Assembly: GCF_029223255.1 (NCBI RefSeq)
Contig: NZ_JARHUC010000002.1
Span: forward strand, 248,001 to 312,000
Source of the DNA: Albimonas marina
GTDB lineage: Bacteria; Pseudomonadota; Alphaproteobacteria; Rhodobacterales; Rhodobacteraceae
DNA: 64,000 nucleotides
Reading direction: 5' to 3'
Under the pieces are notes generated by a model, which worked only from the letters and a program-made list of their open reading frames with translations, was not told the DNA's origin and did not search any database. Of the stretch, positions 1 to 8,920 are shown in pieces. A program made the translations under genes and the position numbers. Position 1 is the first letter of the stretch. The number at the start of each line of letters is the position of its first letter.

Positions 1-501
1 TCGGAGACGGACTCGGCCGGGGCGCTGCTGCATTTCAGCTCCGGGGCGCTGGCGACGGCGCTGATGAGCTCGGTCGGCCTCTCGCCCTGGGGCTGGGAGG
101 CCGGGACCGGCGACGACGACGAGATCGCGCGCAGCGGCGAGGATTGCCTGCGGCTGGTGGGCTCGGAAGGCTCGATGTCCCTGCCCTCGCTGACCTACTG
201 GCGCCATGGCGGGGCCGGCAAAGGCGACTGGACCCGGCCGCCGATGCGCCTGTCCCTGCCCAGCCCGATGCTGGACGCGCGGGCCGCCCAGCTCGACCAC
301 TTCGCGCAGGTCGCGCGCGGCGAGGTCGAGCCGCTGGTCAGCGGGCCGGACGCGCTGCGCACGCTGGCCGCGGCGCTGGCGGTGGAGGAATCGGCGCGCA
401 CCGGCAAGGTGCTGGCGCCCGACCCCGACCGTCCCGACGCGTGGGAGCCGACGGCGGCCTCGATCTTCCGCAACCTCTCCGCGCCGGACCCCGAGACATG
501 A
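1..501 (+). CDS. Gfo/Idh/MocA-family oxidoreductase, C-terminal part (5' end outside window)
   Basis: The frame is open from the first base, so the NAD(P)-binding Rossmann domain lies outside the window and 166 residues remain. They look like the C-terminal substrate domain of Gfo/Idh/MocA dehydrogenases, which oxidise sugars, inositols and similar polyols. There is a beta strand GALLHFSSGALATALMSS, then sheet residues with aromatic positions, then the usual closing helices with HFAQVARGEVEPLVSG and DALRTLAAALAVEESARTG. The substrate cannot be told from this part. The TGA stop overlaps the ATG of the next gene (ATGA), so the two are probably co-translated. Confidence 0.8.
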   Translation, partial: SETDSAGALLHFSSGALATALMSSVGLSPWGWEAGTGDDDEIARSGEDCLRLVGSEGSMSLPSLTYWRHGGAGKGDWTRPPMRLSLPSPMLDARAAQLDHFAQVARGEVEPLVSGPDALRTLAAALAVEESARTGKVLAPDPDRPDAWEPTAASIFRNLSAPDPET

Positions 502-860
502 GCGAGCCGATGACCCTGGCGGGGGCCCGCGCCTTCGCCGACGGCTGGCAGGCCGACTGGAACAGCCACGACCTGGAGCGGATCCTGGCCCACTACGCGC
601 CCGACGTCGTCTTCCGCTCCCGCAAGGCGGCGGCGCTGGTGGGCGCGGGCGAGGTGCGCGGGATCGAGGCGCTGCGCGCCTACTGGGCCGCCGCCCTCGC
701 CCGCCAGCCGGAGCTGCGGTTCGAGGTGACGCAGGTCTACGCGGGCCACGGGATGATCGCCATCGCCTACCGCAACCACCGCGGGGTGGAGGCGCTGGAG
801 ACGCTGCGGCGGGGACCCGACGGGCGGGTGGTCGAGGCCTCGGCCTGCCACGCGGACTGA
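498..860 (+). CDS. Nuclear transport factor 2 (SnoaL-like) family protein
   Basis: A 120-residue protein with the NTF2-like cone fold pattern: an N-terminal helix with NSHDLERILAHYAPDVVF, a middle segment GIEALRAYWAAALARQPELR, and closing beta strands (FEVTQVYAGHGMIAIAYRN and VVEASACHAD). Such proteins bind small hydrophobic ligands or act as isomerases, hydrolases or cyclases; no catalytic set can be assigned here. The ATG overlaps the stop of the oxidoreductase, which fixes the start and suggests a two-gene unit. The end of the domain matches the end of the frame, so the gene is complete. Confidence 0.75.
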   Translation: MSEPMTLAGARAFADGWQADWNSHDLERILAHYAPDVVFRSRKAAALVGAGEVRGIEALRAYWAAALARQPELRFEVTQVYAGHGMIAIAYRNHRGVEALETLRRGPDGRVVEASACHAD

Positions 861-981
861 GGGCCGGGGCGCGCGCCTCCGCTGACGCAATCGCACGCCG
901 ATACGATCGTGTTGCGGGGTTTTCAGCAGCCCCGTCTGGGGCCATGGTGGGCGGGATCCATTCCGACAGGAGCCCCCGCGC

Positions 982-2427
982 ATGTCCATCTCCGACGCCT
1001 ATGAAGATCTCGACGCCACCGCCCTCGCCGGCCTGGTCGCCAAGGGCGAGGTGACGCCCGGCGAGCTGCTGGACGAGGCGCTGACGCGGGCCGAGCGGGT
1101 CGATCCGCAGATCAACGCCCTGACCAACCTGGTCCCCGAAAAGGCGCGCGAGCTGATCGAGGCGGGCCTGCCCGAGGGTCCGTTCCGCGGCGTGCCGTTC
1201 CTGCTCAAGGACCTGGGCGCGGGTGCGGTGGGCTTCCCGGTCTCCTCCGGCTCGAAGCTGTTCGAGGCGACGATGCCCACGGTCGACTCCTACTTCTACG
1301 CCAAGCTTCGCGACGCGGGCCTGGTGACCTTCGGGCGGACCACCTCGCCGGAGTTCGGCTGCGGGCCGGCGACCGAGTCGGCGGTCTACGGCGGCCCCAC
1401 CCGCAACCCGTGGAACCTGGAGCGGACCTCGGGCGGCTCCTCGGGCGGGTCGGGGGCGGCGGTGGCCGCGCGGATCCTGCCGGCGGCCCACGCCTCGGAC
1501 GGGGCGGGCTCGACCCGCATTCCGGCGACCTCCTGCGGGCTCTTCGGGTTCAAGCCGACGCGGGCGCGGATCAGCCAGGGGCCGACGGTGGGCGAGGGCT
1601 GGGGGGGCCTGTCGTCCTCGGGCTTCGTGACCCGCTCGGTGCGCGACAACGCGGGGCTGATGGACGTGGTCTCGGGGCCGATGCCGGGCGATCCCTACTG
1701 GGCGCCGCCGATGGCCGAGAGCTATCTGCAGGCCGCCGACCGGGCGCCGGGCAAGCTGCGCATCGGGATGCTGACCACCACCTTCAAGGGCGCCGAGATC
1801 CATCCCGACGCGAAGGCCGCGGCCGAGGACGCCGCCGCCCTGCTGACCGAGATGGGCCACGAGGTGTTCGAGGCCGCCCTGCCCCAGGCCGACGTCGACG
1901 GGATGCTCCAGGCGACCGCGCGGATGATCGCCGCCGGCACGGCGCGCACCCTGCGGGCGGTCGAGCGCGCCCGCGGCCGCCCCATCCAGCCCGGCGAGGT
2001 CGAGCCGCTGGCGATGGACGCCAAGCGCGTGGCCGAGGAGATCTCGGGCGCCGACTACCTGGAGTGCATCGAGACGCTGCACGCCTTCGGGCGCGCCTTC
2101 GCGACCTACCTCGCCGGCATGGACGTGCTGCTGACCCCCACGCTGGCCGAGCCGCCGGCGGAGTGCGGGCGCTTCACCCATGCCCATGGCGACTTCGACA
2201 CCTTCCGCTTCGGGCCTGGGGGCGTGGCGGATTACTCGCCCTACACCGCGGCCTTCAACGTCTCGGGCCAGCCGGCGGCCTCGGCGCCGCTGTTCTGGAA
2301 CGAGGCCGGGCTGCCGATCGGGGTGCAGCTCGCCTCGGCCTTCGGCGAGGATGCGATGCTGATGTCGCTGTGCGCCGACCTCGAGCGGGCGCGCCCCTGG
2401 GCGGACCGCAAGCCGCCGGTGCGCTGA
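982..2427 (+). CDS. Amidase (amidase signature family)
   Basis: A 481-residue member of the amidase-signature hydrolases, which cleave carboxamides. The Ser-cisSer-Lys triad is visible: Lys76 in VPFLLKDLG, the Gly/Ser loop GGSSGGSGAA (residues 151-160) with Ser153 as the cis-serine, and the nucleophile Ser177 in DGAGSTRIPA. The spacing of 24 between the two serines is that of the family. The length is typical and the C-terminus (GLPIGVQLASAFGEDAMLM) is the normal end. No GatB or GatC lies nearby and the gene stands alone, so a catabolic amidase is more likely than the GatA subunit. The ATG at 982 follows an AGGAG-like sequence. Confidence 0.9.
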   Translation: MSISDAYEDLDATALAGLVAKGEVTPGELLDEALTRAERVDPQINALTNLVPEKARELIEAGLPEGPFRGVPFLLKDLGAGAVGFPVSSGSKLFEATMPTVDSYFYAKLRDAGLVTFGRTTSPEFGCGPATESAVYGGPTRNPWNLERTSGGSSGGSGAAVAARILPAAHASDGAGSTRIPATSCGLFGFKPTRARISQGPTVGEGWGGLSSSGFVTRSVRDNAGLMDVVSGPMPGDPYWAPPMAESYLQAADRAPGKLRIGMLTTTFKGAEIHPDAKAAAEDAAALLTEMGHEVFEAALPQADVDGMLQATARMIAAGTARTLRAVERARGRPIQPGEVEPLAMDAKRVAEEISGADYLECIETLHAFGRAFATYLAGMDVLLTPTLAEPPAECGRFTHAHGDFDTFRFGPGGVADYSPYTAAFNVSGQPAASAPLFWNEAGLPIGVQLASAFGEDAMLMSLCADLERARPWADRKPPVR

Positions 2428-2530
2428 GCCGACGTCGCGGAGGGGCGCGCGCCGCGCCCCTTCGCGCTTTTCATCCGCGCGCGCTGCGGCCACTGTCTCC
2501 CCCAAACAAGACGCATGGGAGGAGACGGGC

Positions 2531-3340
2531 ATGGACGGGACCTGGGAGGTCTACGCGCTGAAATACGGCGAGGTCGCCACCCGGCGGCGCGCCGACAATT
2601 TCCTGGGCGGCGACCCGCATGACGGGCCGATGCCGCTGGACTATTTCACCTGGGTGCTGCGCTCGGGCGACCGGACGATCCTGGTCGACACCGGCTTCGA
2701 GCGGGAGGAGGGCGCCCGCCGCGGCCGCGAGATCGACCGCGAGCCGCATGAGGCGCTGGCCCCGCTGGGCATCGCGCCCGAGACGGTGGACACCGTCATC
2801 ATCACCCACCTGCACTACGACCACGCCGGCGGCCTGCCCCGCTATCCGGCGGCGACCTTCCACCTGCAGGCCGCGGAGATGGCCTTCGCCACCGGGCCCT
2901 GCATGTGCCACCCGCAGCTGCGCCACACCTTCTCGGTCGACCATGTCTGCGAGATGGTGCGCAAGGTCTACGCAGGCCGGGTGATCTTCCACGACGGCGA
3001 CGCCGAGGTCGCGCCGGGGGTGACGGTGCACCGGATCGGGGGGCACTCGCTGGGCCTGCAGGCGGTGCGGGTGCGCACGCGGGAGGGGTGGCTGTGCCTG
3101 GCCTCCGACGCCTCCCACTACTACGCCAACTACCTGACCGGGCGTCCCTTCCCCATCGTGGTGGACGTGGCCGAGACGCTGGACGGCTATGCGCGGATCC
3201 GCGCGCTCGCCTCCACGCCGGGGCTGGTGATCCCGGGGCACGATCCGCTGGTGCGCCGACTGTTCCCGGAGGTGGCGGGCGGCTTCGTGTTCCGCCTCGA
3301 CGCGACCCCGCGCGACTTCGATCCGCTGTCGCTGGCGTAG
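2531..3340 (+). CDS. Metallo-beta-lactamase-fold hydrolase, N-acyl homoserine lactonase-like
   Basis: A 269-residue metallohydrolase. The metal motif HLHYDHAGG has His93, His95, Asp97 and His98. Further ligands are plausible in the GGHSLG, LASDASHYY and IPGHDPL segments, in the order known for AttM/AiiA-type lactonases. The N-terminal FLGG...LDYFTWVLR region also resembles that branch. Possible substrates include acyl-homoserine lactones or other lactones; quorum quenching is inference only. It starts about 100 bp after the amidase with a GGAGGAGA ribosome binding site, so the two may be co-transcribed. No LuxI or LuxR gene is in the window. Confidence 0.8.
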   Translation: MDGTWEVYALKYGEVATRRRADNFLGGDPHDGPMPLDYFTWVLRSGDRTILVDTGFEREEGARRGREIDREPHEALAPLGIAPETVDTVIITHLHYDHAGGLPRYPAATFHLQAAEMAFATGPCMCHPQLRHTFSVDHVCEMVRKVYAGRVIFHDGDAEVAPGVTVHRIGGHSLGLQAVRVRTREGWLCLASDASHYYANYLTGRPFPIVVDVAETLDGYARIRALASTPGLVIPGHDPLVRRLFPEVAGGFVFRLDATPRDFDPLSLA

Positions 3341-3451
3341 GGCGACCGGGGCGCGGGGCGGGCGAGGAAAGGCGCGACGCCGCAGCCGGTTGCGGCGGCG
3401 CGCGGCCGGGTCCATCGTCCCCCTCCGCGCCGCCGATCCTGGAGCCGCCGC

Positions 3452-5758
3452 GTGACCGGTCGCCGAAACTGGACTGATTTTCTGGGCGCTTCAGCCGACG
3501 CCCGAACCGACCGCGATCCCGCGGCGCCGGCCCCGTCCGGGCGCCGGGCGAAGTGGATCGCGGGCGCGGTGGCCGTGGCGCTGGTCGCGCTGGGCGTGGG
3601 CGCGGCGGTGGCGCCCTGGGACGCGTGGCTCGAGCAGGCGGAGGATGCGGCCGGCGCCGGCGGCAAGCCCGCCCTGACGCCGCCCCCGCCGGGCGTCGCC
3701 CGCGCTCCGGCCGAGGTCCCGATCTTCCGCCGCACCGAATTCCAGCGCGAGGCGCGCGAGGTCAGCGAGTCCTTCCGCCTGGGCCGGCCGGCCGAAGGCG
3801 AGGCCGCGCTGCGTCGCCTGATCGCGCGCTGGCCGCGGATGGAGGCGCTGCGCCTGGCGCTGGCCGAGATCCTGGCGCGACGCGGGGAGTACGACGCGGC
3901 CGAGGCGCAGCTCGCCGCCGCGGCCGAGGCGGGATACCGCGACGCGCAGGCGGTGACGCGCTCGCCCCTCTTCGCCCCCATGCAGGACCGTCCCGGCTTC
4001 CAGGCCGCCCTCGCCGCGATGGACGAGCCGGCGCCCCCGCCCGCCGATCCGCCGAAGCCCGCCATCCCCTCGGCGATCGCGGACGGCGACGCGGTGATCT
4101 CCGAGGCGAACGCCGAGTGGTCGACCCGCGACGGCGTGGTGCGCGCCTGGTTCACCGCGCCCGAGGCCGACGGCTCCCCCCGCCTGGCGATGTCGGGGGA
4201 CTCGCCCGAGGCGCGCCTGCTCAACCGGCTGGTGGCGGGCGGCGCGGCCGCGGGCAACCGGGGCGACTTCTACGAGAACCGCGACGACGACCATTCGCTG
4301 CTGCGCCGGGGCCTGTTCCCGGAGCTGACCTACCTCGAACATGAGCCCGCGGTGCGCGCGCAGGGCTTCGGGCGGGGGCTGGCGGACGGCATCGTCGTCG
4401 CCTCGGGCGAGGAGCTTTATCCGCCGCTCTTCGGCAACGCCTCGACGGCGGTGGCGGGCGGGCCCTACTGGCGCAGCATGGCGCGGCTGGGGCTGACCAG
4501 CACCGGCGGGCCGCAGGAGTTGTGGCGCGAATACGCCTCGAACCAGATCTACATCTACCCCGAGCACAAGGACCACGACGGCTTCTACGGCGACGTGTTC
4601 CACGCCAACACGCCCTACATGATCGTCAGCCAGGGCAGCTCCGGCTCCGACCAGACGGCGCTGCGGGGGGTGGCCGCGATCCTCGCCGCGCTGAAGCCCG
4701 AGACCAAGGCCGCCCTGGTGCGCGAGCGGCTGGTCGCGCCCACGGTGCAGATGATCTGGCGGCGCGGCCAGGCGGGGATCGAGAGCGACGAGGCCTATCT
4801 CTCGCCCCTCGCCCATCCCACCGTCTTCGACCCCGAGACCGCCGAGCCCGAGCGGATGATCGAGATCGCCAACGCGCTGGAGCCTGCGCAGATCCCGCCG
4901 ATGGTGCGCCTGAAGGTGCTGGAGGAGAGCCGCCCCACGCCGGGCATCACCCTGTTCGGCGAAGGCCTGGCGCAGCCCTGGTTCGACACGCCCTCGGCGA
5001 TCTCGCGGCTGTTCCGGGGGACGGAGCGCACGATGACGATGCGGGTGGGCGCGGCCGAGACGCAGGCGCGCGACGACCGCCCGGTGAGTTTCCGCTGGGT
5101 GCTGCTGCGCGGCGATCCGGCGAAGGTGCGCATCCGCCCCGGCGGCGCGCGCGGCGAGCAGGCGGTGATCGAGGTGGACTGGCACGAGGGGGTGGAGGCG
5201 CCCCCGCGGGGCCTGCGCTCGCACCGCGTCGACGTCGCGGTCTTCGCGCAGGTGGAGGGGGCCGCGCTCTCGGCCCCGGCCTTCCTCTCCATCGCCTTCC
5301 CCCCGCGGGAGGAGCGGCTCTATCGCGACGACGGCCAGGTGGAGATGATCAACTACGACGCTTCGGTGCGGCAGGCGGAATACGCCGACCCCTGGCTGTG
5401 GCCGGAGCGGGGCTGGCGCGACCTCTACCGCTACGAGTCCGACGGGCGCCCCGCCGGCTGGACCCGCACCGCCGAGGACGCGTTCGAGCGCTACACCCGC
5501 CACGGCGCGCGGGTGATCGAGAGCGACCTGCGCGAGCGTCCGCTGCGCGCCGAGGTGATGGCCTATCCGCTGATCCCGGAACGGGAGGTCCGCGTCGTGC
5601 ACCGGGTCCCCGCCGGGCCGCGGCTGGTCTACGAATACGACGGGCCGCAGGACCGGGTGGGCTATGCGACGCCCGAGCCTGCGCCTGCGCCCGCCGCCGC
5701 CCCTGCCCCGGCGCCCTCGGCGCCCGCTCCCGCTCCTGCCCCGGACAAGACCCAGTGA
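3452..5758 (+). CDS. Large protein of unknown function, N-terminal membrane anchor
   Basis: I do not recognise this 768-residue protein. It begins with GTG. A hydrophobic stretch at about residues 35-55 follows a basic segment, which suggests one transmembrane helix with the bulk outside the cytoplasm. Residues 85-155 look like a TPR-type helical pair (EGEAALRRLIARWPRMEALR, then ILARRGEYDAAEAQLAAAAE). The long middle and C-terminal part has many Asp, Trp and Tyr residues and ends in an Ala-Pro tail (about residues 740-764). One segment, MRVGAAETQARDDRPVSFRW, could be an Ig-like or PKD-like strand run. The stop overlaps the GTG of the next gene (GTGA), so the two are translationally coupled. 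Confidence 0.7.
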   Translation: MTGRRNWTDFLGASADARTDRDPAAPAPSGRRAKWIAGAVAVALVALGVGAAVAPWDAWLEQAEDAAGAGGKPALTPPPPGVARAPAEVPIFRRTEFQREAREVSESFRLGRPAEGEAALRRLIARWPRMEALRLALAEILARRGEYDAAEAQLAAAAEAGYRDAQAVTRSPLFAPMQDRPGFQAALAAMDEPAPPPADPPKPAIPSAIADGDAVISEANAEWSTRDGVVRAWFTAPEADGSPRLAMSGDSPEARLLNRLVAGGAAAGNRGDFYENRDDDHSLLRRGLFPELTYLEHEPAVRAQGFGRGLADGIVVASGEELYPPLFGNASTAVAGGPYWRSMARLGLTSTGGPQELWREYASNQIYIYPEHKDHDGFYGDVFHANTPYMIVSQGSSGSDQTALRGVAAILAALKPETKAALVRERLVAPTVQMIWRRGQAGIESDEAYLSPLAHPTVFDPETAEPERMIEIANALEPAQIPPMVRLKVLEESRPTPGITLFGEGLAQPWFDTPSAISRLFRGTERTMTMRVGAAETQARDDRPVSFRWVLLRGDPAKVRIRPGGARGEQAVIEVDWHEGVEAPPRGLRSHRVDVAVFAQVEGAALSAPAFLSIAFPPREERLYRDDGQVEMINYDASVRQAEYADPWLWPERGWRDLYRYESDGRPAGWTRTAEDAFERYTRHGARVIESDLRERPLRAEVMAYPLIPEREVRVVHRVPAGPRLVYEYDGPQDRVGYATPEPAPAPAAAPAPAPSAPAPAPAPDKTQ

Positions 5759-6639
5759 CCGAATCTTCCGACGACCGGCCCGACGACACGCCCGAGACCG
5801 ACGACCCGCTCGAGGCCGCCTACGCCCGCGCGCTGGCGCTGGAGAAGGCGGGCGAGGCGGACGCCGCGGCCGAGGCCTGGCGCCAGGTGCTGGCGCTCGA
5901 CCCCGAAGATCACGGCGGCGCGGCGGTGCGCATCGCCGCCCTGCGGCGCGGCGAGGCGCCGGACCGGGCGTCGCCGGCCTATGTGGCGACCCTGTTCGAC
6001 CAGCACGCGGCCTCGTTCGAGGACATCCTGGTGGGGCAGCTCGGCTACCGCGCGCCCACGCGCCTGGCGGAGATGCTGGCCCCGATGATGCCGGAGGAGG
6101 CGGAGCCCAGCCTCCTGGACCTCGGCTGCGGCACCGGGCTGATGGCGGCCGCGCTCGACGCCGCCCTGCCCGGCCTGCGCGGCCATTCCACCGGCGTTGA
6201 CCTGTCGGAGGAGATGCTGGGGGAGGCGGACGAGCGCGGCCTTTACGACGCGCTCTACGTCGGCGACGCGGTCGCCTTCCTGCACGCGCCGGCCGAGGAC
6301 GAGGACGGCGACGTCGCGGGCCCGTGGGACCTGATCGCCGCCGCCGACGTGCTGCCCTACCTGGGCGCGCTGGAGGACCTGTTCGCCGGCGCCTTCGCGC
6401 AGCTCGTCCCCGGCGGGCGGCTGCTGATCTCGACCGAGACCCTGCCCGAGGACGCCTTCCCCGCGCAGGGCTGGACCGTGGGCCCCCACCAGCGCTTCCA
6501 CCATTCCGAGGCCTACGTGCGCCGGACCCTGGCCGAGGCCGGCTTCGAGATCGAGGCGCTGGAGCCCTGGACGATCCGCACCAACCTCGGGAACCCCGAG
6601 CCCGGCCACCTGGTGATCGCCCGCCGCCCGCAGGGCTGA
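5755..6639 (+). CDS. SAM-dependent methyltransferase with N-terminal TPR-like helices
   Basis: A 294-residue class I methyltransferase beginning with GTG inside the stop of the preceding gene. Residues 18-65 form one TPR-like helix pair (ALALEKAGEADAAAEAWRQV). After a short linker, FDQHAASFEDILVGQLGYRA leads into the SAM-binding domain with motif I LDLGCGTG at 121-128, an acidic end of strand 2 (GVDLSEEMLGEA) and motif IV DLIAAADVLPYLG. This TPR plus methyltransferase layout is common in Alphaproteobacteria, but the substrate is not known. Tight coupling to the unknown membrane-anchored protein hints at a shared process. Confidence 0.8.
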   Translation: MTESSDDRPDDTPETDDPLEAAYARALALEKAGEADAAAEAWRQVLALDPEDHGGAAVRIAALRRGEAPDRASPAYVATLFDQHAASFEDILVGQLGYRAPTRLAEMLAPMMPEEAEPSLLDLGCGTGLMAAALDAALPGLRGHSTGVDLSEEMLGEADERGLYDALYVGDAVAFLHAPAEDEDGDVAGPWDLIAAADVLPYLGALEDLFAGAFAQLVPGGRLLISTETLPEDAFPAQGWTVGPHQRFHHSEAYVRRTLAEAGFEIEALEPWTIRTNLGNPEPGHLVIARRPQG

Positions 6640-6668
6640 GCGGGCCGCCGGCGGCCAAGGGCGTGCAT

Positions 6669-6873
6669 GAGGCCCCGGGTCAGGCCCGGAGCGCCGCCTG
6701 CAGGCGTCGCGGGGGGCGCTGGTTCCGGGTCGGCGGCGCAGTCCGTTGCGGACGCGGGAGGCCCCGGGTCAAGCCCGGGGCGCCGGCGTGCGGCAGGGGC
6801 TGGAGCGCCGGGTCCGCCGCGGGGCCGCCGTTCGCCGCGGAGGGGCGAGGCCCCCGGTCGCGCCCGGGGCGCC
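6669..6873. repeat. Array of three REP-like palindromes at an exact 89 bp spacing
   Basis: Three copies of a 27-bp element start at 6669, 6758 and 6847. The core is GCCCCGGG, five bases, then CCCGGGGC, which can fold into a hairpin; copies 1 and 3 have one or two changes. The start-to-start distance is 89 bp both times and the spacers share partial similarity, so the unit may be a tandem duplication. Related palindromes occur at 41974 and 59286. The array fills the space between two convergent genes, a usual place for REP sequences. Confidence 0.7.
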
Positions 6874-6898
6874 CTACGGACGGGGCGGGTCGCCCGCT

Positions 6899-7615
6899 TC
6901 AGAGCTTCGCGAGGAAGGCGTTCACCGCCTCGGCCGTCGCCTCGGGCGACTGCACGGGCAGCAGGTGGCCGCCGGGGAGGACCTGGAACTCCCCGTGGGG
7001 GAGCTTGGCTGCCATCTTCTCCATGGTCTTGGCGGGCGCGGTGTCGTCGGCGTCGGCGGCGAGGCACAGCACCGGCTGGGTGACCTTCTCCAAGTCGTCG
7101 CGGCGGTTGAAGGTGGTCAGGCAGCGGACCACGTCGCGATAGACCGTCTCGTCGAGCCGGCCCATCGAGTCGGCGAAGCGCGCCATCCGCTCCTCCGAAA
7201 CGCCCGAGCCCGCCATCTGGGCGGAGGAGCGCTTGGCGAGCTCGGGCATCGACATGCCCTCGTCCAGCGGCTTCAGGCGGGCGGCGAGGAACTGCTCGGC
7301 GAAGCTGGGGTCGCGGCCGCCGAAGGCCGGCGAGGTGGCGCAAGCCACGAAGGCGCGCACCTTGCCGGGATGGGTCAGCGCCGTCTCCAGCGCCAGCATG
7401 CCGCCGAAGGAGTGGCCGAAGATCACCGCCGGGCCGCCCGTCTCGTCGATCTTGCCCGCCAGCCAGTCGGCGAGCGCGGGGAAGGAGGCCGGGCCGCCCC
7501 AGGGCTCGTCCCCCCACCCGGGCATGTCCAGCGCGCGGGAGCCGGGCACCAGGGGCGTGACCTCCTCGAAGGTCTCCTTGCCGGCGCCGATGCCATGGAT
7601 GAACAGGACGGTCAT
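6899..7615 (-). CDS. Alpha/beta hydrolase
   Basis: A 238-residue alpha/beta-hydrolase. The oxyanion segment FIHGIGAG is at the N-terminus, the nucleophile elbow GHSFGG carries Ser69, the acid is likely in LAADADDTAP and the His in PGGHLLPVQ. A cap region lies between about residues 115 and 175. The ATG at 7615 is chosen because GGAGG sits just upstream; a longer frame exists but lacks a comparable site and adds low-complexity sequence. The substrate is unknown. It converges on the methyltransferase gene across a REP array. Confidence 0.85.
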   Translation of the reverse strand: MTVLFIHGIGAGKETFEEVTPLVPGSRALDMPGWGDEPWGGPASFPALADWLAGKIDETGGPAVIFGHSFGGMLALETALTHPGKVRAFVACATSPAFGGRDPSFAEQFLAARLKPLDEGMSMPELAKRSSAQMAGSGVSEERMARFADSMGRLDETVYRDVVRCLTTFNRRDDLEKVTQPVLCLAADADDTAPAKTMEKMAAKLPHGEFQVLPGGHLLPVQSPEATAEAVNAFLAKL

Positions 7616-7947
7616 GCGTATCCTCCGTTGCGGCCGGTCGGGCGAGGGATCGCGGACGCCGGCCTTGTCGTCTCGGGCCAGAGCGAACCCGCCCCGACGG
7701 CCGGCGTCAAGCGCCGGCAGGCGCAGGGGGGCGGCGGGTCGCGCCCGGCGATACGGCGCGCCGGGGCCGGCGGCGGGCGCCCCGCCGCGGATCCCGCTGA
7801 CCGACCCGCCCGGGCGCCGTGGCGCGACATGGCTCGTCTGTCCCCGCCTCGACCGCATCGCCTGCCGGGACATGGACATCGCTTGCGTTCGCCGCTAGCG
7901 TCCGCGCCTCGGCCGATTTCCGCCGACCTGCTCCCGGACGCCGTCTC
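7616..7947. other. Gene-free spacer between divergent genes
   Basis: This 332-bp stretch separates the alpha/beta-hydrolase gene from the transporter gene transcribed the other way. It should hold both promoters, but I could not point to a convincing -35/-10 pair, terminator or repeat in it. It is very GC-rich throughout. Confidence 0.5.
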
Positions 7948-8919
7948 ATGCCTCGACCCGAAACCGGACCCGCCTCGCCCGGCGGCGGAGCCGTGCCGGA
8001 GCTGTCGCCGGCCCCCGTCATCTCGCCGACCTCCGCCCCCGCGGACGCGCGCCGCGGGCTGCTGGTGGTGGCGCTCGGCGTGCTGGTGTTCACCCCCGAC
8101 GCGCTGGCGATGCGGCTCTCGGAGCTCGACGCCTTCACGCTGGCGGTGGCGCGGGGCGTCTTCGGCGGCGTGGTGCTGACGCTGGGCTGCTGGCTGGTCT
8201 ACGGCCGCGGCCTGTGGCGCGCGATGCGCTCGCTGGGCCGCTGGGGGCTGGCGCTGGTCGCGCTGGAGGCGGCGACGACGGTGCTCTTCACCCTCTCGGT
8301 GGTGTGGACCAGCGTGGCGAACGCGATGCTCGCCTTCGCCGCCACGCCGATGATCGCGGCCCTGCTCGCGCGCGCCGTGCTGGGGGAGCGGATCGCGCCC
8401 CAGACCGGCCTCGCCATCGCCGCCACCGGGCTGGGGCTGGGGCTGGTCGCGGCCGGCGCCTGGGACGAGGGGGCGCTGTCGCTGAAGGGGATCGCGGCGG
8501 GGTTCCTGTCGGCCGCCTGCATCGCGGCCTTCTTCGTGATCCTGCGGCGGCTGAAGGCCTCGTCGGCCACGCCGGTGATCGGGCCGGGGTGGCTGCTGGG
8601 GGCGCTCCTCGCCGCCCCCTTCGCGGCGTTCGAGCCTGTGGCGGTCCACCAGGTCGCCTGGGCCTTCGCGTCGGGCGGGATCATCATGCCGCTGGCGATC
8701 ACGCTGATCTCCTGGGGCTCGCGACGGCTGCCGGCGGCCGAGACCTCGATGCTGACGCTGCTCGAGGTGGTGACGGGCCCGATCCTGGTGTGGATCGTGC
8801 TGGGCGAGGATCCGGGCGCCTGGACGCTGGCGGGCGGGGCGGTGGTGCTGGGGGCGCTGGCCGCCCATGCCGCCTGGCGCTGGCGCGCGGCGCCCCCGAC
8901 GACGGAGGCCGCGGCCTGA
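7948..8919 (+). CDS. EamA/DMT-family transporter
   Basis: A 323-residue membrane protein with about ten hydrophobic helices in two EamA halves of about 140 residues, as in drug/metabolite exporters. Recognisable pieces are LLVVALGVLVFTPDALAMRL (helix 1), VVWTSVANAMLAFAATPMIA (half 1) and LPAAETSMLTLLEVVTGPIL (half 2), the last being the conserved end-of-half motif. The start at 7948 leaves a 30-residue cytoplasmic tail; a longer frame upstream has no supporting signal. The stop TGA is one base before the next ATG. The substrate is not predictable. Confidence 0.85.
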   Translation: MPRPETGPASPGGGAVPELSPAPVISPTSAPADARRGLLVVALGVLVFTPDALAMRLSELDAFTLAVARGVFGGVVLTLGCWLVYGRGLWRAMRSLGRWGLALVALEAATTVLFTLSVVWTSVANAMLAFAATPMIAALLARAVLGERIAPQTGLAIAATGLGLGLVAAGAWDEGALSLKGIAAGFLSAACIAAFFVILRRLKASSATPVIGPGWLLGALLAAPFAAFEPVAVHQVAWAFASGGIIMPLAITLISWGSRRLPAAETSMLTLLEVVTGPILVWIVLGEDPGAWTLAGGAVVLGALAAHAAWRWRAAPPTTEAAA

Positions 8920-8920
8920 A

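Noticed and set aside
982-2427. GatA subunit of the tRNA-dependent amidotransferase
   Set aside because: No gatB or gatC is adjacent and the surroundings are catabolic; a general amidase fits better.
3491-6658. A 1055-codon open frame on the minus strand opposite the unknown protein and the methyltransferase
   Set aside because: Its translation is Arg/Pro/Gly-rich without any domain, as expected for the antisense of GC-rich codons, while the plus strand carries a coherent anchor, TPR and SAM motifs.
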